From Nissolia schottii (Eukaryota > Streptophyta > Magnoliopsida > Fabales > Fabaceae): a stretch of DNA of 64,000 bases. A model generated the notes under the pieces. The model searched no databases. It saw only the letters and a program-made list of their open reading frames with translations, and was not told where the DNA came from. This document shows, piece after piece, positions 35,456 to 46,874 of the stretch; position 1 is the first letter of the stretch, and the number at the start of each line of letters is the position of its first letter. Location: the NCBI GenBank assembly GCA_003254905.1, contig QANU01013918.1, positions 455,471 to 519,470 of the forward strand, given 5' to 3'. The translations under genes and the position numbers were made by a program.

Positions 35456-36541
35456 ATGATCAATAAATCATAACAAATGGAAAAGCTTTCTTTTTTCTTT
35501 TTTTTAATTTCTCATAGGTCTCATTACATCATAGGCAATCATGCTAAAGTATTGTAAGTCACTTAAATGTGAACTACTCTCTTAACTGAGATTCAAATCA
35601 TGGTTCGCTATATAATTTATGGTTTATTAGTCTTTTACTCTTAGACCAAATCTAAGGATACAGGAATTTATCTGGAATTATAAATTAAGTTGTTGTTATT
35701 GGGTGGATGGATGCATGGTAATTAGTTTTGATGTGACAGATGAGCAAACATGCAGAATGATGAAGGTCGATCAACAGAACTGGACAAGGGGGAATCGCTT
35801 AAAAACCATGGAGACACGCAACAGTGGTAGCAGGGGATGAGTAGTGTGTGAAAATATATATACACATAAAACATGTTACGTAGGTGGGTGAAAAGAAAAG
35901 AAAAGAAAAGAAAAGGAGGCACCCCTCTCTCTGGTTTCGAATTATTCCAAAGAAGTGACAGTGGATGAAGAAACTGTGCACAACCAAATCAGGAAACCAA
36001 TAATGCACAAAATATAAGGGATAAAGGGTAGGGGCTGTGTGTGTATTACCAAACCGTACATTTGTCCCTCGCATGTGGCCAAATTGGAGTGCTGTTCCGG
36101 CCATTAATACGGTACAACCCCCCCCCCCCGAAACAAATGAAACACTCCTACAAAGATTCTCTCATGAAATTGAAATGAAATAATGATTTAAATGTCTCTC
36201 TCTCTCCCTCTCGCTTTTTTTTTAGAGAAATTATTAAATGTTTATGGAATGTCAAGAAAGATTATATGTATTTTATTCATTGATAATGTAACATTTAAGA
36301 TAAAAGTATAAGTTAATAGTGGATCTTTGTGCAACTTAAAAGTATTACTATGTAAATAGGCAAATCCAAATAAGTGTTGTGTGAATGAGAAATTTTTGTG
36401 TCGTTATAGAACGTCATGTTTAGTATGTTTTTTATAACACGCATATTGACATCTCAACTTTAAATAGTATATTCTCCCAAGGTTGAGACAACATGTTTCA
36501 ACATGATGTTATATAATCACATTGTAATTCTCAATGTGAAT
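35456..36541. other. Intergenic DNA
   Basis: No gene is seen. An (AAAAG)n repeat lies at 35890-35915 and a C run at 36119-36128. Open frames on the minus strand at 35722-36104 have no recognised domain. Confidence 0.55.
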
Positions 36542-37031
36542 TAGGGGTGTACGACAGGTGGGTTGACTAACCTAACCCGCCGGCCTAAATTGACTTGAAG
36601 TTGATCGGGTCAGGTCGGGTGAGTTGATTAGGTGAAGCACTGATCCGAGTCTTCTAAGATCGGATGGCCGAGTTCCAAACCCAATCTAACCCACTCACCC
36701 GACCTACCTTTTATCTTTTTGTTATAATTATAATCAATATAATAAAATCAACCAAACTCAACCCAAAAATATCATGACAAAAAAAAGCTCAACAAATTCT
36801 AGTCCCTATCATCCTTATTTTAATTTACTTTTAATATAATTTTTTAAAATAAAAAAATATATAGATTAACAATAAAAAGAGTACTTGAGTAATCCACCAG
36901 ACCCGATGTTAAGTTGAGTCTATTCAAATTACTATTCAAAAAGAACTAAAAATTGACTTGCTCGACCTGACATAAGGTTGGGTGAATTTTCTCTTTGAAA
37001 ATTGACCGGACCGGCCGGATGTACATCCTTG
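36542..37031. mobile_element. Non-autonomous hAT-like element
   Basis: The left end TAGGGGTGTACGACAGG and right end CAAGGATGTACATCCGG (opposite strand) form an imperfect terminal repeat. Subterminal GGGTCAGGTCGGGTGAG and GACCGGACCGGCCGG words are typical of hAT families. About 490 bp with no coding sequence. The target duplication is not visible. Confidence 0.5.
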
Positions 37032-38823
37032 TATACCTAATAATTTCTTCCAAGGTGGGGTCCACTTGGTCAGCATCAATTTCCGGGTAAAAGAGTGTCA
37101 TCCACTTAATGAACACGTATCCGTGCTACCAAAACCTGAAATATATATATATATTCTTTGCCGTATTCAAAAAACCGCAATGGGCAAGAGTCCGCTTTGC
37201 CATATCCATGTGCAATTTTGCACTGAGTGCCATGTGCTTTTGATATGCATATTCTCACAGTTCAGTTTTGGTGTACCGTCACTCATTGTGCAGTTCAACT
37301 TCTGCAAATGTGAGCTTTGATATTTAAACCTGTTGTGAGTTGTTTTCAGTTAACAATTATATCATGGGAACGTTTAAATATGTTACTAAAAAATTCTGCA
37401 ATATGGGATGGTGCAAGTAAAATGACATAATATCGATCGCTGTTACCTTTTTAGATATATTAAAAAATTAATGTATTTAAGCACAACTATACCTAAACTC
37501 ATTAATTTCTGAATATATATAAAAAGTTAAAGTATAGATAAAATGGATTGGCCGAAAGAGTACTACATATTACACAGTGAGTATAAATTGCATAATATTG
37601 AGTCTTGCATATGAAAATATTACCCAAAACTAAGTGTATATGAATTTTCTCACTTGTATACTCTCACGATTCTTCTTTGAGTTGCTAAGATAAGTTGGGT
37701 TGTGCAATGCAAAATGTATGGCTTCCCACTACAAGTTTTGCTAGTCAACTTCCATAACACGTAAAAAAAAATATTTCCACCATTTATTTGTTTGAGTACA
37801 AAAAATTATTCGTGGTCCGAAATTTTATTATAACATTAAATGTTTCCCCTTTTATCATATGTTAAATATATAAATATAATATTAGATTAAATATTACTTT
37901 AAAATACAGTTTTTAAATTCATATTCTCATGGTGAGACTCCTTGCTTTTCATGTCATTTTATGACTCCAATTCTCCCAATTATGACCATTTGTTTTTATC
38001 CCAAAAGTATGCTCTCACACAAGAGACAATCAATTTGTTGAAGTATTGTGAGGTACTTAAATATAGGCTGAGATTCACATCATGGTTGATCACATTACCG
38101 CTATACTAAGCTTCAGTTGGTCAATTAGGAACAATGTGTTAATTTTTTTTGGTCTGAGAATAATCTGTTAATTTCTTTTTTTTAGCCTAAGAATAATCTG
38201 TTAATTGAGGCACAGAATATAGTTACTACCAAAGGCACCAAGCAATGAAGCAAATGGCAAGTGCCCAAAAGCCGAAACAGGCCTACGAAAACAGGACCCA
38301 CTGCCTAAATGCAAAAGAACGTGTTTGTTTTTAGGCCCATAATATAACATTGAAATGTCCAAAAAATGTTGATTTATTGCCCACAAGGCCATAGAAACTA
38401 GACGAAGAACGCAAAAGAAATCTAGTATCCTTCCGTGACCAAAGTAGATCGGTGTGTGTCTGTTTATGTTTATGTAACATTCATAGTAGGCCCAATGGTC
38501 CTTTTGAAGGCATGTCAACAATATTAAAGTTCAGAAGAGAACAACCACCGAGCACATTTCGTAGATAACTGAGTTCCTTAAACACTAGTTAGAGGCTTGA
38601 TCATCGGTAGTGTGTACAGACAAGGAAACTTTCATATGGTGAAGAGGAAATAGTTAAGTTCTATGAAGCATGAGTACTCTGAAATAGTTGTCGTATCCAT
38701 ATCGAGTAACTATCGGTACTTGTTCGATACTTGTAGGTTAAGCATTTCAATAAGTAAATGTTCCAAAATACAAATTTGTTCTTAAAAAACATAAAATTTT
38801 ACAACTAAATTATTTAAAAGTCC
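37032..38823. other. Intergenic DNA
   Basis: No gene supported. The open frames at 37066-37320 and 38201-38521 (minus) show no domain, and no neighbouring exon structure was seen. Confidence 0.5.
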
Positions 38824-39039
38824 TGCTACACGTACATCAAAAAATATACACCTTACATACACCCTATACTTATATACATAAAGTTTATATTTTAATGTCT
38901 GTAAATGTTTGTACACTTAATTAAGTATAATTGAAAATAACATCTATAAGTTTGTAATGTTTGTGCACTCATTAGAATAAAGTTTGTGCATTATTAATGG
39001 TGTATGTATGGGTGTATAAAATTGGGTGTACATGTAGCA
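38824..39039. mobile_element. MITE, 216 bp with about 40-bp terminal inverted repeats
   Basis: The left end TGCTACACGTACATC and the right end TGCTACATGTACACC (opposite strand) continue in parallel through TATACACC and TACATACACC for about 40 bp. The centre is AT-rich and non-coding. The superfamily is not clear because the target duplication is ambiguous. Confidence 0.7.
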
Positions 39040-40435
39040 TTTTTGATTATTTAATTAGCTTTTAAATAGAACAAGTTACTATTTCATCCTATCAAATCTT
39101 ATAACTATTTAAGTAATTTTGCTTGGTTGATATTTTTCATAGCACTTTGATGATGAAAAGTTAGAGTTAAAATACTATTAAATTACTTTTATCTTATTAT
39201 TTAGATTTCACAAAATGGTAGTGATAGGTAACAAGAACCAAGAGAGTGTGTGAGAAAAGAATATCAGCAATGTTACTGAATCTTGGAGAGATTTACCACT
39301 TGGCGTTTGAGAGAATATAAATTCTTATTGTAATCTAACTATTCTAGCCAAGTCCGTCCAAACCGAACCAGAAGTTTGTGGAGTTCTTTGACATTTGACA
39401 TGCGACCAATGCGTTGATAGCACGAGGTGGTTGTTACTGCCCCATAAGAGATTAACAAGTCGTTTGCTTCTTAGTAATTCTATTTTTCTCGTTTTTTAGC
39501 ATTTGAGTTGGTTCCAATCTTTTGTGTCATGACTTATGTGTGAAGAATGAATGTAGTTTGTGGTGTAATTATCTACGGTGGTATTGTTGAATCTGGCACA
39601 AATGAATTTGTGGCGTGTGTTGTGTACATGCGTGTGCGCGTTTTGATTTGACTGCAATTTTTGGTCATTTACAGAAGCAAGTTAATCTTCGTTCGGATAT
39701 ATGATGCTGGAATTGGAACAAGTTAACAGAGAATCAATATCTCTTCCAAGGAAGTTCAGATCCATCTAAGATTAGTGCTTCGATATTAGTAGCAGCAGAT
39801 GGAAGTGCAAATTGATACACCAAGCAATATAGCTAGCCATATCATTGTTGTAGCGCTCAAATGCGCAATGCATCTATTTATAATATATAAATTATAATAC
39901 TTAGGTTTCTAAGAATACAGCATTTGATTATTAGATGAGTTGGCAACTTCTGGATATACAAACAATACAACACATCTTCTATATTTAGTTTTGGTAACTC
40001 CTCACACAACAAAAAAAACCCCTCATACAATAAATATATGGTTATAATGTCTAACATATTGAGGTTGAGGCTAGAAATAAGGATTTCCTAATACACATTT
40101 TTAAGAAAATATCATTGATAAAAATATTAAAAGTCATGTTGTTAACTAATCGACACATTAAGAGATTGACACTTCAACTATTTTATAATATTATCATATC
40201 AACTTACTAAAATTTTATATTATTAAAGCAACATGTGTACTAACATTGTCCGTGTATCGTGCAGGTCAAAATCGAAAAGTATATAAAAACTGATATCATA
40301 GTCTATAGATGTGTTACGTTAACATATTTTAATATGTGACAACTTCTCTCAAACTCCACTTCCTATACCATTTTTTTGCTTAACACTGTAACTTCCTCCC
40401 TCACGGTAAACTCAAATCATTACTTCTCCCGTAAC
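39040..40435. other. Intergenic DNA, no gene seen
   Basis: AT-rich sequence with no supportable coding region, RNA gene or repeat ends. Confidence 0.5.
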
Positions 40436-40448
40436 CCTATTTGCTCTC
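40436..40448. repeat. Target site duplication, left copy (SINE)
   Basis: CCTATTTGCTCTC, repeated exactly at 40641-40653 on the other side of the SINE. Confidence 0.92.
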
Positions 40449-40640
40449 GTTTTTTTTTTTTAGGTTGCCTACCCGGTATCCAAGGCTTAGCCTTGACTAA
40501 TACGGGCCGAGCTGGGTCGCGCACCTGGCTATGGCGGGCGAGTCTCCCAATGGGGATAACTGCGTTCACAAGGTCTCGAACTCGGGACCTTGCTTAAGCG
40601 ATACCAAGCCGCTTACCACTTAGACCAACCCCCGTTGGTA
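40449..40640 (-). mobile_element. tRNA-derived SINE, copy 2 (longer form)
   Basis: Same family as the SINE at 10481-10629 but in the opposite orientation and with the full 3' part. The A box (TGGTCTAAGTG) and a good B box (AGTTCGAGACC) are intact. The tail is a run of A on the minus strand (T run 40450-40461). A 13-bp target duplication, CCTATTTGCTCTC, lies at 40436-40448 and 40641-40653. The perfect duplication suggests a recent insertion. Confidence 0.92.
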
Positions 40641-40653
40641 CCTATTTGCTCTC
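40641..40653. repeat. Target site duplication, right copy (SINE)
   Basis: Exact copy of 40436-40448. Confidence 0.92.
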
Positions 40654-42120
40654 TTTATTGTTGTTGTCTATGTACTAATATTAAAGTTCTCCCACTTGCT
40701 TTGTCACATAGCAACAACTTTACTTAAAGGTCACATTGAATTTTTACCTAAATTTTAATAATTTTAAATTTAAATTTATTTCTTATACTTTCATTTTATT
40801 GTTTTACTTCTCATTATTTCATCATTCATATTTTCTTGACTTCTAAAAGTGTAATTCACTCTTAACTGTTCATCTTTTACTATACTCAAAATTAAAATTT
40901 ACAAATATTTTTAAAATGTTATATATCTAATAATATTAATAAAAATTGGAGTTAGAATATTTGATTAAATTAATTATATCGTACATCAATTGTATTTTAA
41001 AATATAAAAATAATTTATATTTTGAAAAATTAATTCCAAGAAATAATTTTTACTTTTATTTTTCTTTTTCAATTTTTTTTTCTTTTGTCTCTCCATGGTG
41101 TCTTGGGTGTCCATCTCAAGGGTTAAAACATCATTTTTCATTTGTAAATATGAAAGCTTTAATATTATATTCTTATAATAAATATTTACAATCTGGTCAA
41201 TAAAAAATAAGAAACGCAATATATGTGACAATGTTAAATGTTAAATATAATATGAGAATTTTAAATTAGTTTAATTATTATGCGCTAACAATGAAAGTAT
41301 TTTACATTGTCATAAATCTAATAAACCACTCTATACTATTTCCATGTCAACATTTTTGGTTGAGGTGTTACATACCCCCTCTCCTTCCCACTGCTCTCTC
41401 CTTTTTCTCTCTTAGTTCATCTTCCTCCCTTTACATCCCAAACCCTTTTTTTCCTTCACATTGTCACTCGTTACTGCAATATATTCAATTGCAATAGACC
41501 GCCCGTTAAGTAGCTAATTAATATATTCAATTGCACAATCAATTTAGTGACATCAACCATGTCAATCAAATATATAAATCTCTCCTAGTTAAATCAAAGA
41601 TTCTATCAAATTCATCTTCTTTATTATTTAATCACTCACTACACCAGTATATCCCTCCAACACTCTTTGTTGTGTACATCATCTCCCTTCTATCTTCATA
41701 TTAAGAGACTTACATGATTGACTTAACTAAAATTCTACCATTTGAATCATCTCCAGCTTGTTAATCCATAAGGATAGAAAGAAAGTCATTAACCATATTT
41801 ACACACATTCATCTATGCCTCATAGAAACACCTTCGATCATATACGGAGGTGCCCAAAAGAAAATATAGGTGTAATATTTTTTTTCTAGCATTTTGTTTA
41901 ATATATAAGATACCTATAATTGCTACATAAAATAATATACCACGTTATAATTTTATTTAGTCTTGTAGAGACTAATAAAGAGTTTGGATGTAAATACGAA
42001 TATGTTGCTTACATTTTAGAAAGGTAAGAGTTTTAAAAACAATATTGGGACTAGAAATAAGAATTTTATGATGAAAATTTGTAATAAAATCATCATTGAT
42101 AGAAAAACGCATATCATTCA
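40654..42120. other. Intergenic AT-rich DNA, no gene seen
   Basis: Only short low-complexity open frames (40946-41203, 41291-41497) without domains. Confidence 0.55.
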
Positions 42121-44100
42121 CACCACATGTTCTCATCTTTATCTTCCTTTAAGTCTGTTCCCACCACCACAAGTCCTTTCTTCACTAACTCCTCTCTTGA
42201 CCCTTTTCCTAGTGATTTTGATGCAGGTTCTTCTCCTGAACTCATAGTCCCTTCTAATGTTTCAACCTCTCCCAATGACCTTATCTCGAAGGTAGATCCT
42301 GCACCAAATTCTCATGATTCTCTGAATCGTCCATCCAGGGTAAGAAATCCACCTTCATATCTCCGTGATTATCGTTGTTTTTCTATCATGCTTCACTTAC
42401 ATGAATCGCATTCCTATAAAGAAGCATCCACAGATCCTCATTGGCTACATGTTATGCAAGAAGAGTTACAAGCATTAGAAAATACTCACACTTGGGATTT
42501 GGTTGATCAACCTTCTGATAAGATGCTTGTGGGATGTAAATGGGTGTACAAGATCAAGACTCACTCTGATGGCTCCATTGCATGATATAAAGCTTGCTTG
42601 ATTGCTAAGGGGTTTACTCAAGAATGTGGCATTGACTATGAGGAGACATTTGCCTTTGTTGCCCGCATCACTTCTGTACGTGCTCTACTAGCGATTGCAG
42701 CCACTCAAAAGTGGACTCTTAGTCAAATGGATGTGAAAAATGTCTTCCTTAATGGTGACTTAGAAGAAGAAGTATATATGCAACCTCCTCAAGGTTATGC
42801 TTGTCCACCGAACAAGGTTTGTCTTCTTCATAAGGCCTTGTATGGTCTTAAGCAAGCTCCCTGTACTTGGTTTACCAAATTTAGTTCTACTGTTAGTCAA
42901 CTTGGGTTCACTTCCAGTCCACATGACTCTCCTTTCTTCATTTGTCGGACAAATCAAGGCTTTGTGTTACTACTACTTTATGTTGATGACATGATTATTA
43001 CTGGGGATGACATCTCAAACATCACTAATCTTAAAGCATCCTTGAGCCACCACTTTGAAATGAAGGATTTTGGCCCTCTCAGCTATTTTTTGGGTCTTGA
43101 AGTTCTTTCCTCTACTGATGGTATCTGTTTATCTCAGGCCAAGTATGCATCTAATCTTATTTCTCGAGTCGGTCTCATAGATAGTCGCACAAAGTTCACT
43201 CATGTAGAACCTAATGTTCGTTTTACACATATGGATGGAATCGCACTTGATAATCTTACTCTATATAGACAACTTGTCGGTAGCTTGATCTACCTAACTG
43301 TTACTTGCCCTGACATTTCCTATGCAGTATACTTGGTTAGTCAATTTATGATCACTCCACGATCTACTCATTATGTTGCAGTTCTTCGGATTCTCCACTA
43401 TGTCAAAGGAACATTATTTCATGGACTCTACTTCTTTTCCCATTCTTTGTTAACCCTCCACACCTACTCTGATGTTGATTGGGGTGGAGATCCCACTGAT
43501 CATCGCTCTACCACATGCTTTCCTTGGTAACTCTCTTATCTCATGGCGAAGCAAGAAACAAACATTGACTGTTTGCTCTAGAATTGAGGTTGAATATCGA
43601 GCACTTGCCAACACCACTTAGGAACTCTTTTGGTTACGTTGGCTCCTTGATGATTTGGGCATCTCTCAATCCTCTACTACCGATCTATACTGTGACAATT
43701 GAAACACTATTCAAATTGCTCATAATAATGTCTTCCATGAGCATACCAAACATATTGAGATTGATTGCCACTTCATTCCCTAACACATTTTGCGTGGTGC
43801 CCTTCAACTCATCTCAATTGGGACTCTTGACCAACCCCCTGATGTTAAAGCCTACTTGAGTTTGAGGGGGATGTTAAGATATGATTGATTCGATTAGTAT
43901 ATCATATATTTGATTTGATTATGATTTAATCTTGTAAATATATGATTTATTGTAATTAAGATTAGATTGATTACTTTATTTATTATTTGATTTTTGCCCG
44001 TTGGATTCTCAGCCTATAAATAAGCTCACCTTCTATTATAATAGATGTATTGAGAAATACATTTTCTCTTTTTACTAAACTCTCTCTTTTTCCCGTTTCT
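42121..44100 (+). mobile_element. Copia element, 3' half with LTR
   Basis: A fossil Ty1/Copia element of the same family as the fragment at 18.3-20 kb, better preserved but 5'-truncated. Parts in order: a linker region (about 42127-42450), reverse transcriptase (about 42500-43250; SQMDVKNVFLNGDLEEEVY, LLLLYVDDMIITGDD), RNase H (about 43440-43860), a polypurine tract (TTTGAGGGGGA, about 43861-43871) and one LTR from 43872 (TGTTAAGATATG, TATA GCCTATAAATAAG) to about 44100. It has a handful of breaks, and protease and integrase are missing. The LTR runs into a DUF538 gene fragment. Confidence 0.9.
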
Positions 44101-44326
44101 ATGTTGAGTTTATGCACTCATAACTGAACCTGCGCTCCCTTTTCTTCTCTAGCTTGAGCCAAACAAAGCCTTCTTCCTTCATGTATCCACATTCCTCTAT
44201 GTCTTGTATGGTAAGTAACCATCTAGTAGGCCTATTTCTGCCAGCAAGAGAGAACATCTCCGTGCAAACTTGGTCTCCATAACACATCTCTGCTTTGGCC
44301 TTCAATCCGTCTGTTACCAGAGACGT
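44099..44326 (-). pseudogene. DUF538 family gene fragment
   Basis: On the minus strand the frame reads SLVTDGLKAKAEMCYGDQ, then LLTIQDIEECGYMKEEGFVW and LKLEKKRERRF. These are the hallmark phrases of the plant DUF538 family, small proteins of unclear function; the family phrase is roughly LLPLKDIEE-GY----GFVWLK. In related proteins a methionine precedes SLVTD; here the codon is ACG (44324-44326), so the start appears lost. The central segment is shifted relative to the family consensus and the C-terminal half is missing: the match ends near 44115 at the Copia LTR. I infer a gene truncated in connection with the Copia insertion and then decayed. Confidence 0.72.
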
Positions 44327-44694
44327 TGGTAATTTTGTGAAGTTGAAAAAGGTGGTTAGTGGTGATGCCTATTTTTTTTTTAATGTCAATTTCATTGCAT
44401 TTTTAAGCTAATTAATTTGTTGGGCCTCAAAAGGGCCTAGTTTCAGCCTGATCTGACGGGCCCAAAAGCAAACCAGAAAACGTAAGCCCACTTTCAGGAC
44501 AAAAAACTCATTAAGTCAGCATTCATCATTCAGACCAAAATCGTGAGACCGTCTACGTGTCTCTCTTCTTCCTTCGATTCCCTTCTCTCTCTTCACACTG
44601 TTCCGTTTACCTCTTCAAGAGAATACTCATTCCTTTTCTGATCTGAAGCCCCAATTTTCGTTTTCTGATCTGACACACCCAATTTTCATCTGAG

Positions 44695-44806
44695 GTAAAC
44701 GCTGTTACTCTCTCTAATTTTCATTTTCCTTCTTGCGCGTGTTCTTTGAAAAATTGAAAACGCCAATTGATAAAACCCCCCATTTTTTCTGTTCCTCATT
44801 TCTTAG
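44695..44806 (+). other. Possible intron in the F-box gene 5' leader
   Basis: A GTAAAC donor follows CATCTGAG, and a T-rich tract with CATTTCTTAG acceptor ends at 44806. Both fit plant splice signals and lie in the pyrimidine-rich leader upstream of the F-box start codon. Transcript data are not available here. Confidence 0.45.
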
Positions 44807-45010
44807 GCATTTCAAACCCAAAATCTGAATCCCTTGTTTTTTTCTTTTATATCTCTCCATACCCATCAAGTGCAGCTTCATCGGATATCACATTTCTTTC
44901 TTTTCGGTCTTTCTTCCGGTAAGCAAAGTTCGAAACTTTACCTTGTTTTATTTGATACCCTGATTATTGTTTTCTTAATAGTGGTTGCATTTCTTGAGGT
45001 AATTTCTGTT

Positions 45011-46093
45011 ATGGATGCACGAGGGGAGGGGATTTTCCCAGATGAAGTGGTTTTTCAGATTCTTGCTAGGTTACCCGTGAAGCCCCTTTTTAGGTGCAAG
45101 ACCGTGTGTAAGCTTTGGTATAGGTTGTTCTCCGAGAAGTATTTTATTCAGGTCTACAATGAGGTGTCTAGGAAGAACCCCATGATCCTTGTGGAGATTT
45201 CAGACTCATCAGATTCCAAGTCTAGCCTGATCTGTGTTGATAATTTGAGGGGTGTATCCGAATTCCCCCTGGATTTCTTGAATGATAGGGTTAAGGTTAG
45301 AGCATCTTGCAATGGCTTGTTGTGCTGCTCTAGTATCCCCGATAAGGGTGTCTTCTATGTGTGCAATCCGGTGACTAGGGAGTTCAGGTTGCTTCCCAAG
45401 AGTAGGGAAAGGCCTGTGACAAGGTTTTACCCAGACGGGGAAGCGACATTGGTCGGCTTGGCTTGTGATCCTACATATCAGAAGTATAATGTTGTCTTGG
45501 CCGGTTGCCACCGAACCTTCGGCCATAGGCCGGACGGGAGATTCATATGTTTGGTGTTTGATTCGGAGTTGAACAAGTGGAGGAAGTTCATTTCGTTTCA
45601 AGATGACCATTTTACTCATATGAACAAGAACCAAGTTGTTTATCTCAACAATGCTCTTCATTGGTTGACGACTACCGCTAGTTATATACTTGCGCTTGAC
45701 TTAAGCTGTGACATTTGGAGGAAGATGCCGTTGCCGGACAACTTGATGTACAAGACGGGGAACAGGATTTATCTCTTGGAATTTGATGGCTGCCTATCTG
45801 TTGTTCAAATTTCGGAAGGGTGGATGAATATATGGGTGCTAAAAGATTACTGGCAAGATGAATGGTGTCTGATGGATAAGGTGAGTCTGAGGTGTATCAG
45901 AGGAATGGTGCCAGGCATTTTCCCGATAAGCCAGACAGGCGAATACGTTTTTCTCGCAACTCATAAGCAGGTTTTGGTGTATCATCGCAAGAGTCAAGTT
46001 TGGAAAGAAATGTATTCTGTGAAGTATAGCTCAACGCTCCCGCTATGGTTTTCAGCTCATGCTTATCGCAGCACGATGTTCTCGTGTAACTGA
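45011..46093 (+). CDS. F-box protein with F-box-associated domain
   Basis: This is a single-exon gene of 360 codons. F-box proteins are the substrate-recognising part of SCF (SKP1-cullin1-F-box) ubiquitin ligases in cytosol and nucleus. The F-box lies at residues about 7-50 (FPDEVVFQILARLPVKPLF, CKTVCKLWYRLF), the SKP1-binding part. The C-terminal three quarters is an F-box-associated beta-propeller-like region (ASCNGLLCC at 98-106, VFYVCNPVTREFRLLP at 114-129). Length and pattern fit the Arabidopsis At5g49610 type, a match from memory. The start at 45011 (MDARGEG) is preferred; an in-frame ATG at 44834 would add 59 hydrophobic, low-complexity residues that look like translated leader. The frame is intact, so the gene appears functional. 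The substrate is unknown. Confidence 0.92.
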   Translation: MDARGEGIFPDEVVFQILARLPVKPLFRCKTVCKLWYRLFSEKYFIQVYNEVSRKNPMILVEISDSSDSKSSLICVDNLRGVSEFPLDFLNDRVKVRASCNGLLCCSSIPDKGVFYVCNPVTREFRLLPKSRERPVTRFYPDGEATLVGLACDPTYQKYNVVLAGCHRTFGHRPDGRFICLVFDSELNKWRKFISFQDDHFTHMNKNQVVYLNNALHWLTTTASYILALDLSCDIWRKMPLPDNLMYKTGNRIYLLEFDGCLSVVQISEGWMNIWVLKDYWQDEWCLMDKVSLRCIRGMVPGIFPISQTGEYVFLATHKQVLVYHRKSQVWKEMYSVKYSSTLPLWFSAHAYRSTMFSCN

Positions 46094-46360
46094 GGCATGG
46101 TGACTACATTAGATAACTCTTGCACATATATTTCTAGTTGCCAGCCATTTATACTCATTTTAGCCAATGTAATGTGATGAAGATATTTTATGTTTCTGGT
46201 ACAGTCAGTCTATGGTTTTGGCGTTGTCATGGATGTTTGGTAATATCGCAGCACAGTGCACTTGTGTAGCTTAGGTGTGACTGGATTCATTAAGTAACTT
46301 TTGTACATATATTTCTGTTGCGAATAAGTATATGATACTCATTTGGCCATTGTTATTCTA
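46042..46360 (+). repeat. Tandem duplication of the F-box gene 3' end
   Basis: The C-terminal codons and 3' untranslated part (about 46063-46180; TATCGCAGCAC, then GCACATATATTTCT) recur 180 bp downstream (about 46243-46360; TATCGCAGCAC, then GTACATATATTTCT) with many differences. The second copy is non-coding. It is an old local duplication. Confidence 0.75.
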
Positions 46361-46720
46361 AGACAATTGTATTGGCTTTGCCATGGATTTCCAATTATGC
46401 AGTACCTCTACTGTAATCTGAGCATCTTCTAGTAGATTTGTTTATTCTTTCTCGCATAAAGTAGAATAGAGATGGTGGATATTTATCTATCAAGTATATG
46501 CTGCTAAGGTGGTAATTGTTATACATGATATACACCCTGTTCGTACAATTAGTCAATTCTTTATTTGATTTGTTTTATGTTTTCTGATTATCTTCTGAAG
46601 TTGAAGCACTGCAATGTTTTGTATTTCTTTTTTGTTGATTACACAATCTTTTTATTCTCCCCACCTAGTGCGAAAAGGCACCGTTGTTATTATTGTTGGA
46701 CAATACAATCTTTGGATTTA

Positions 46721-46874
46721 GATCTTTTAAAGTGGAGATCTCATTTTAGAGAGTAAAGTAGAAGGTTTTCACCCGTAGATCAATAAAGTAGAATATGAGA
46801 CCCATTTTAACTTTATTGATCCAAATGTAAAAGCTTTCATTTTACTCTCTAAAACGAGGTCTCACTTTAGAGGA
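46721..46874. mobile_element. Foldback MITE, about 150 bp
   Basis: Two arms of about 75 bp (46723-46798 and 46801-46873) are nearly complementary along their whole length, with almost no loop. The shared phrases are TTTTAGAGAGTAAA and GATCAATAAAGT. Such near-perfect hairpins are typical of MITEs and can give rise to small RNAs. No known miRNA was recognised. Confidence 0.75.

Noticed and set aside
40376-40597. 73-aa plus-strand open frame
   Set aside because: Most of it is antisense SINE sequence.
44834-45010. N-terminal extension of the F-box protein from an upstream ATG
   Set aside because: The 59 added residues are hydrophobic and low-complexity and lie in the pyrimidine-rich leader; the F-box normally starts near the N-terminus, as it does from 45011.
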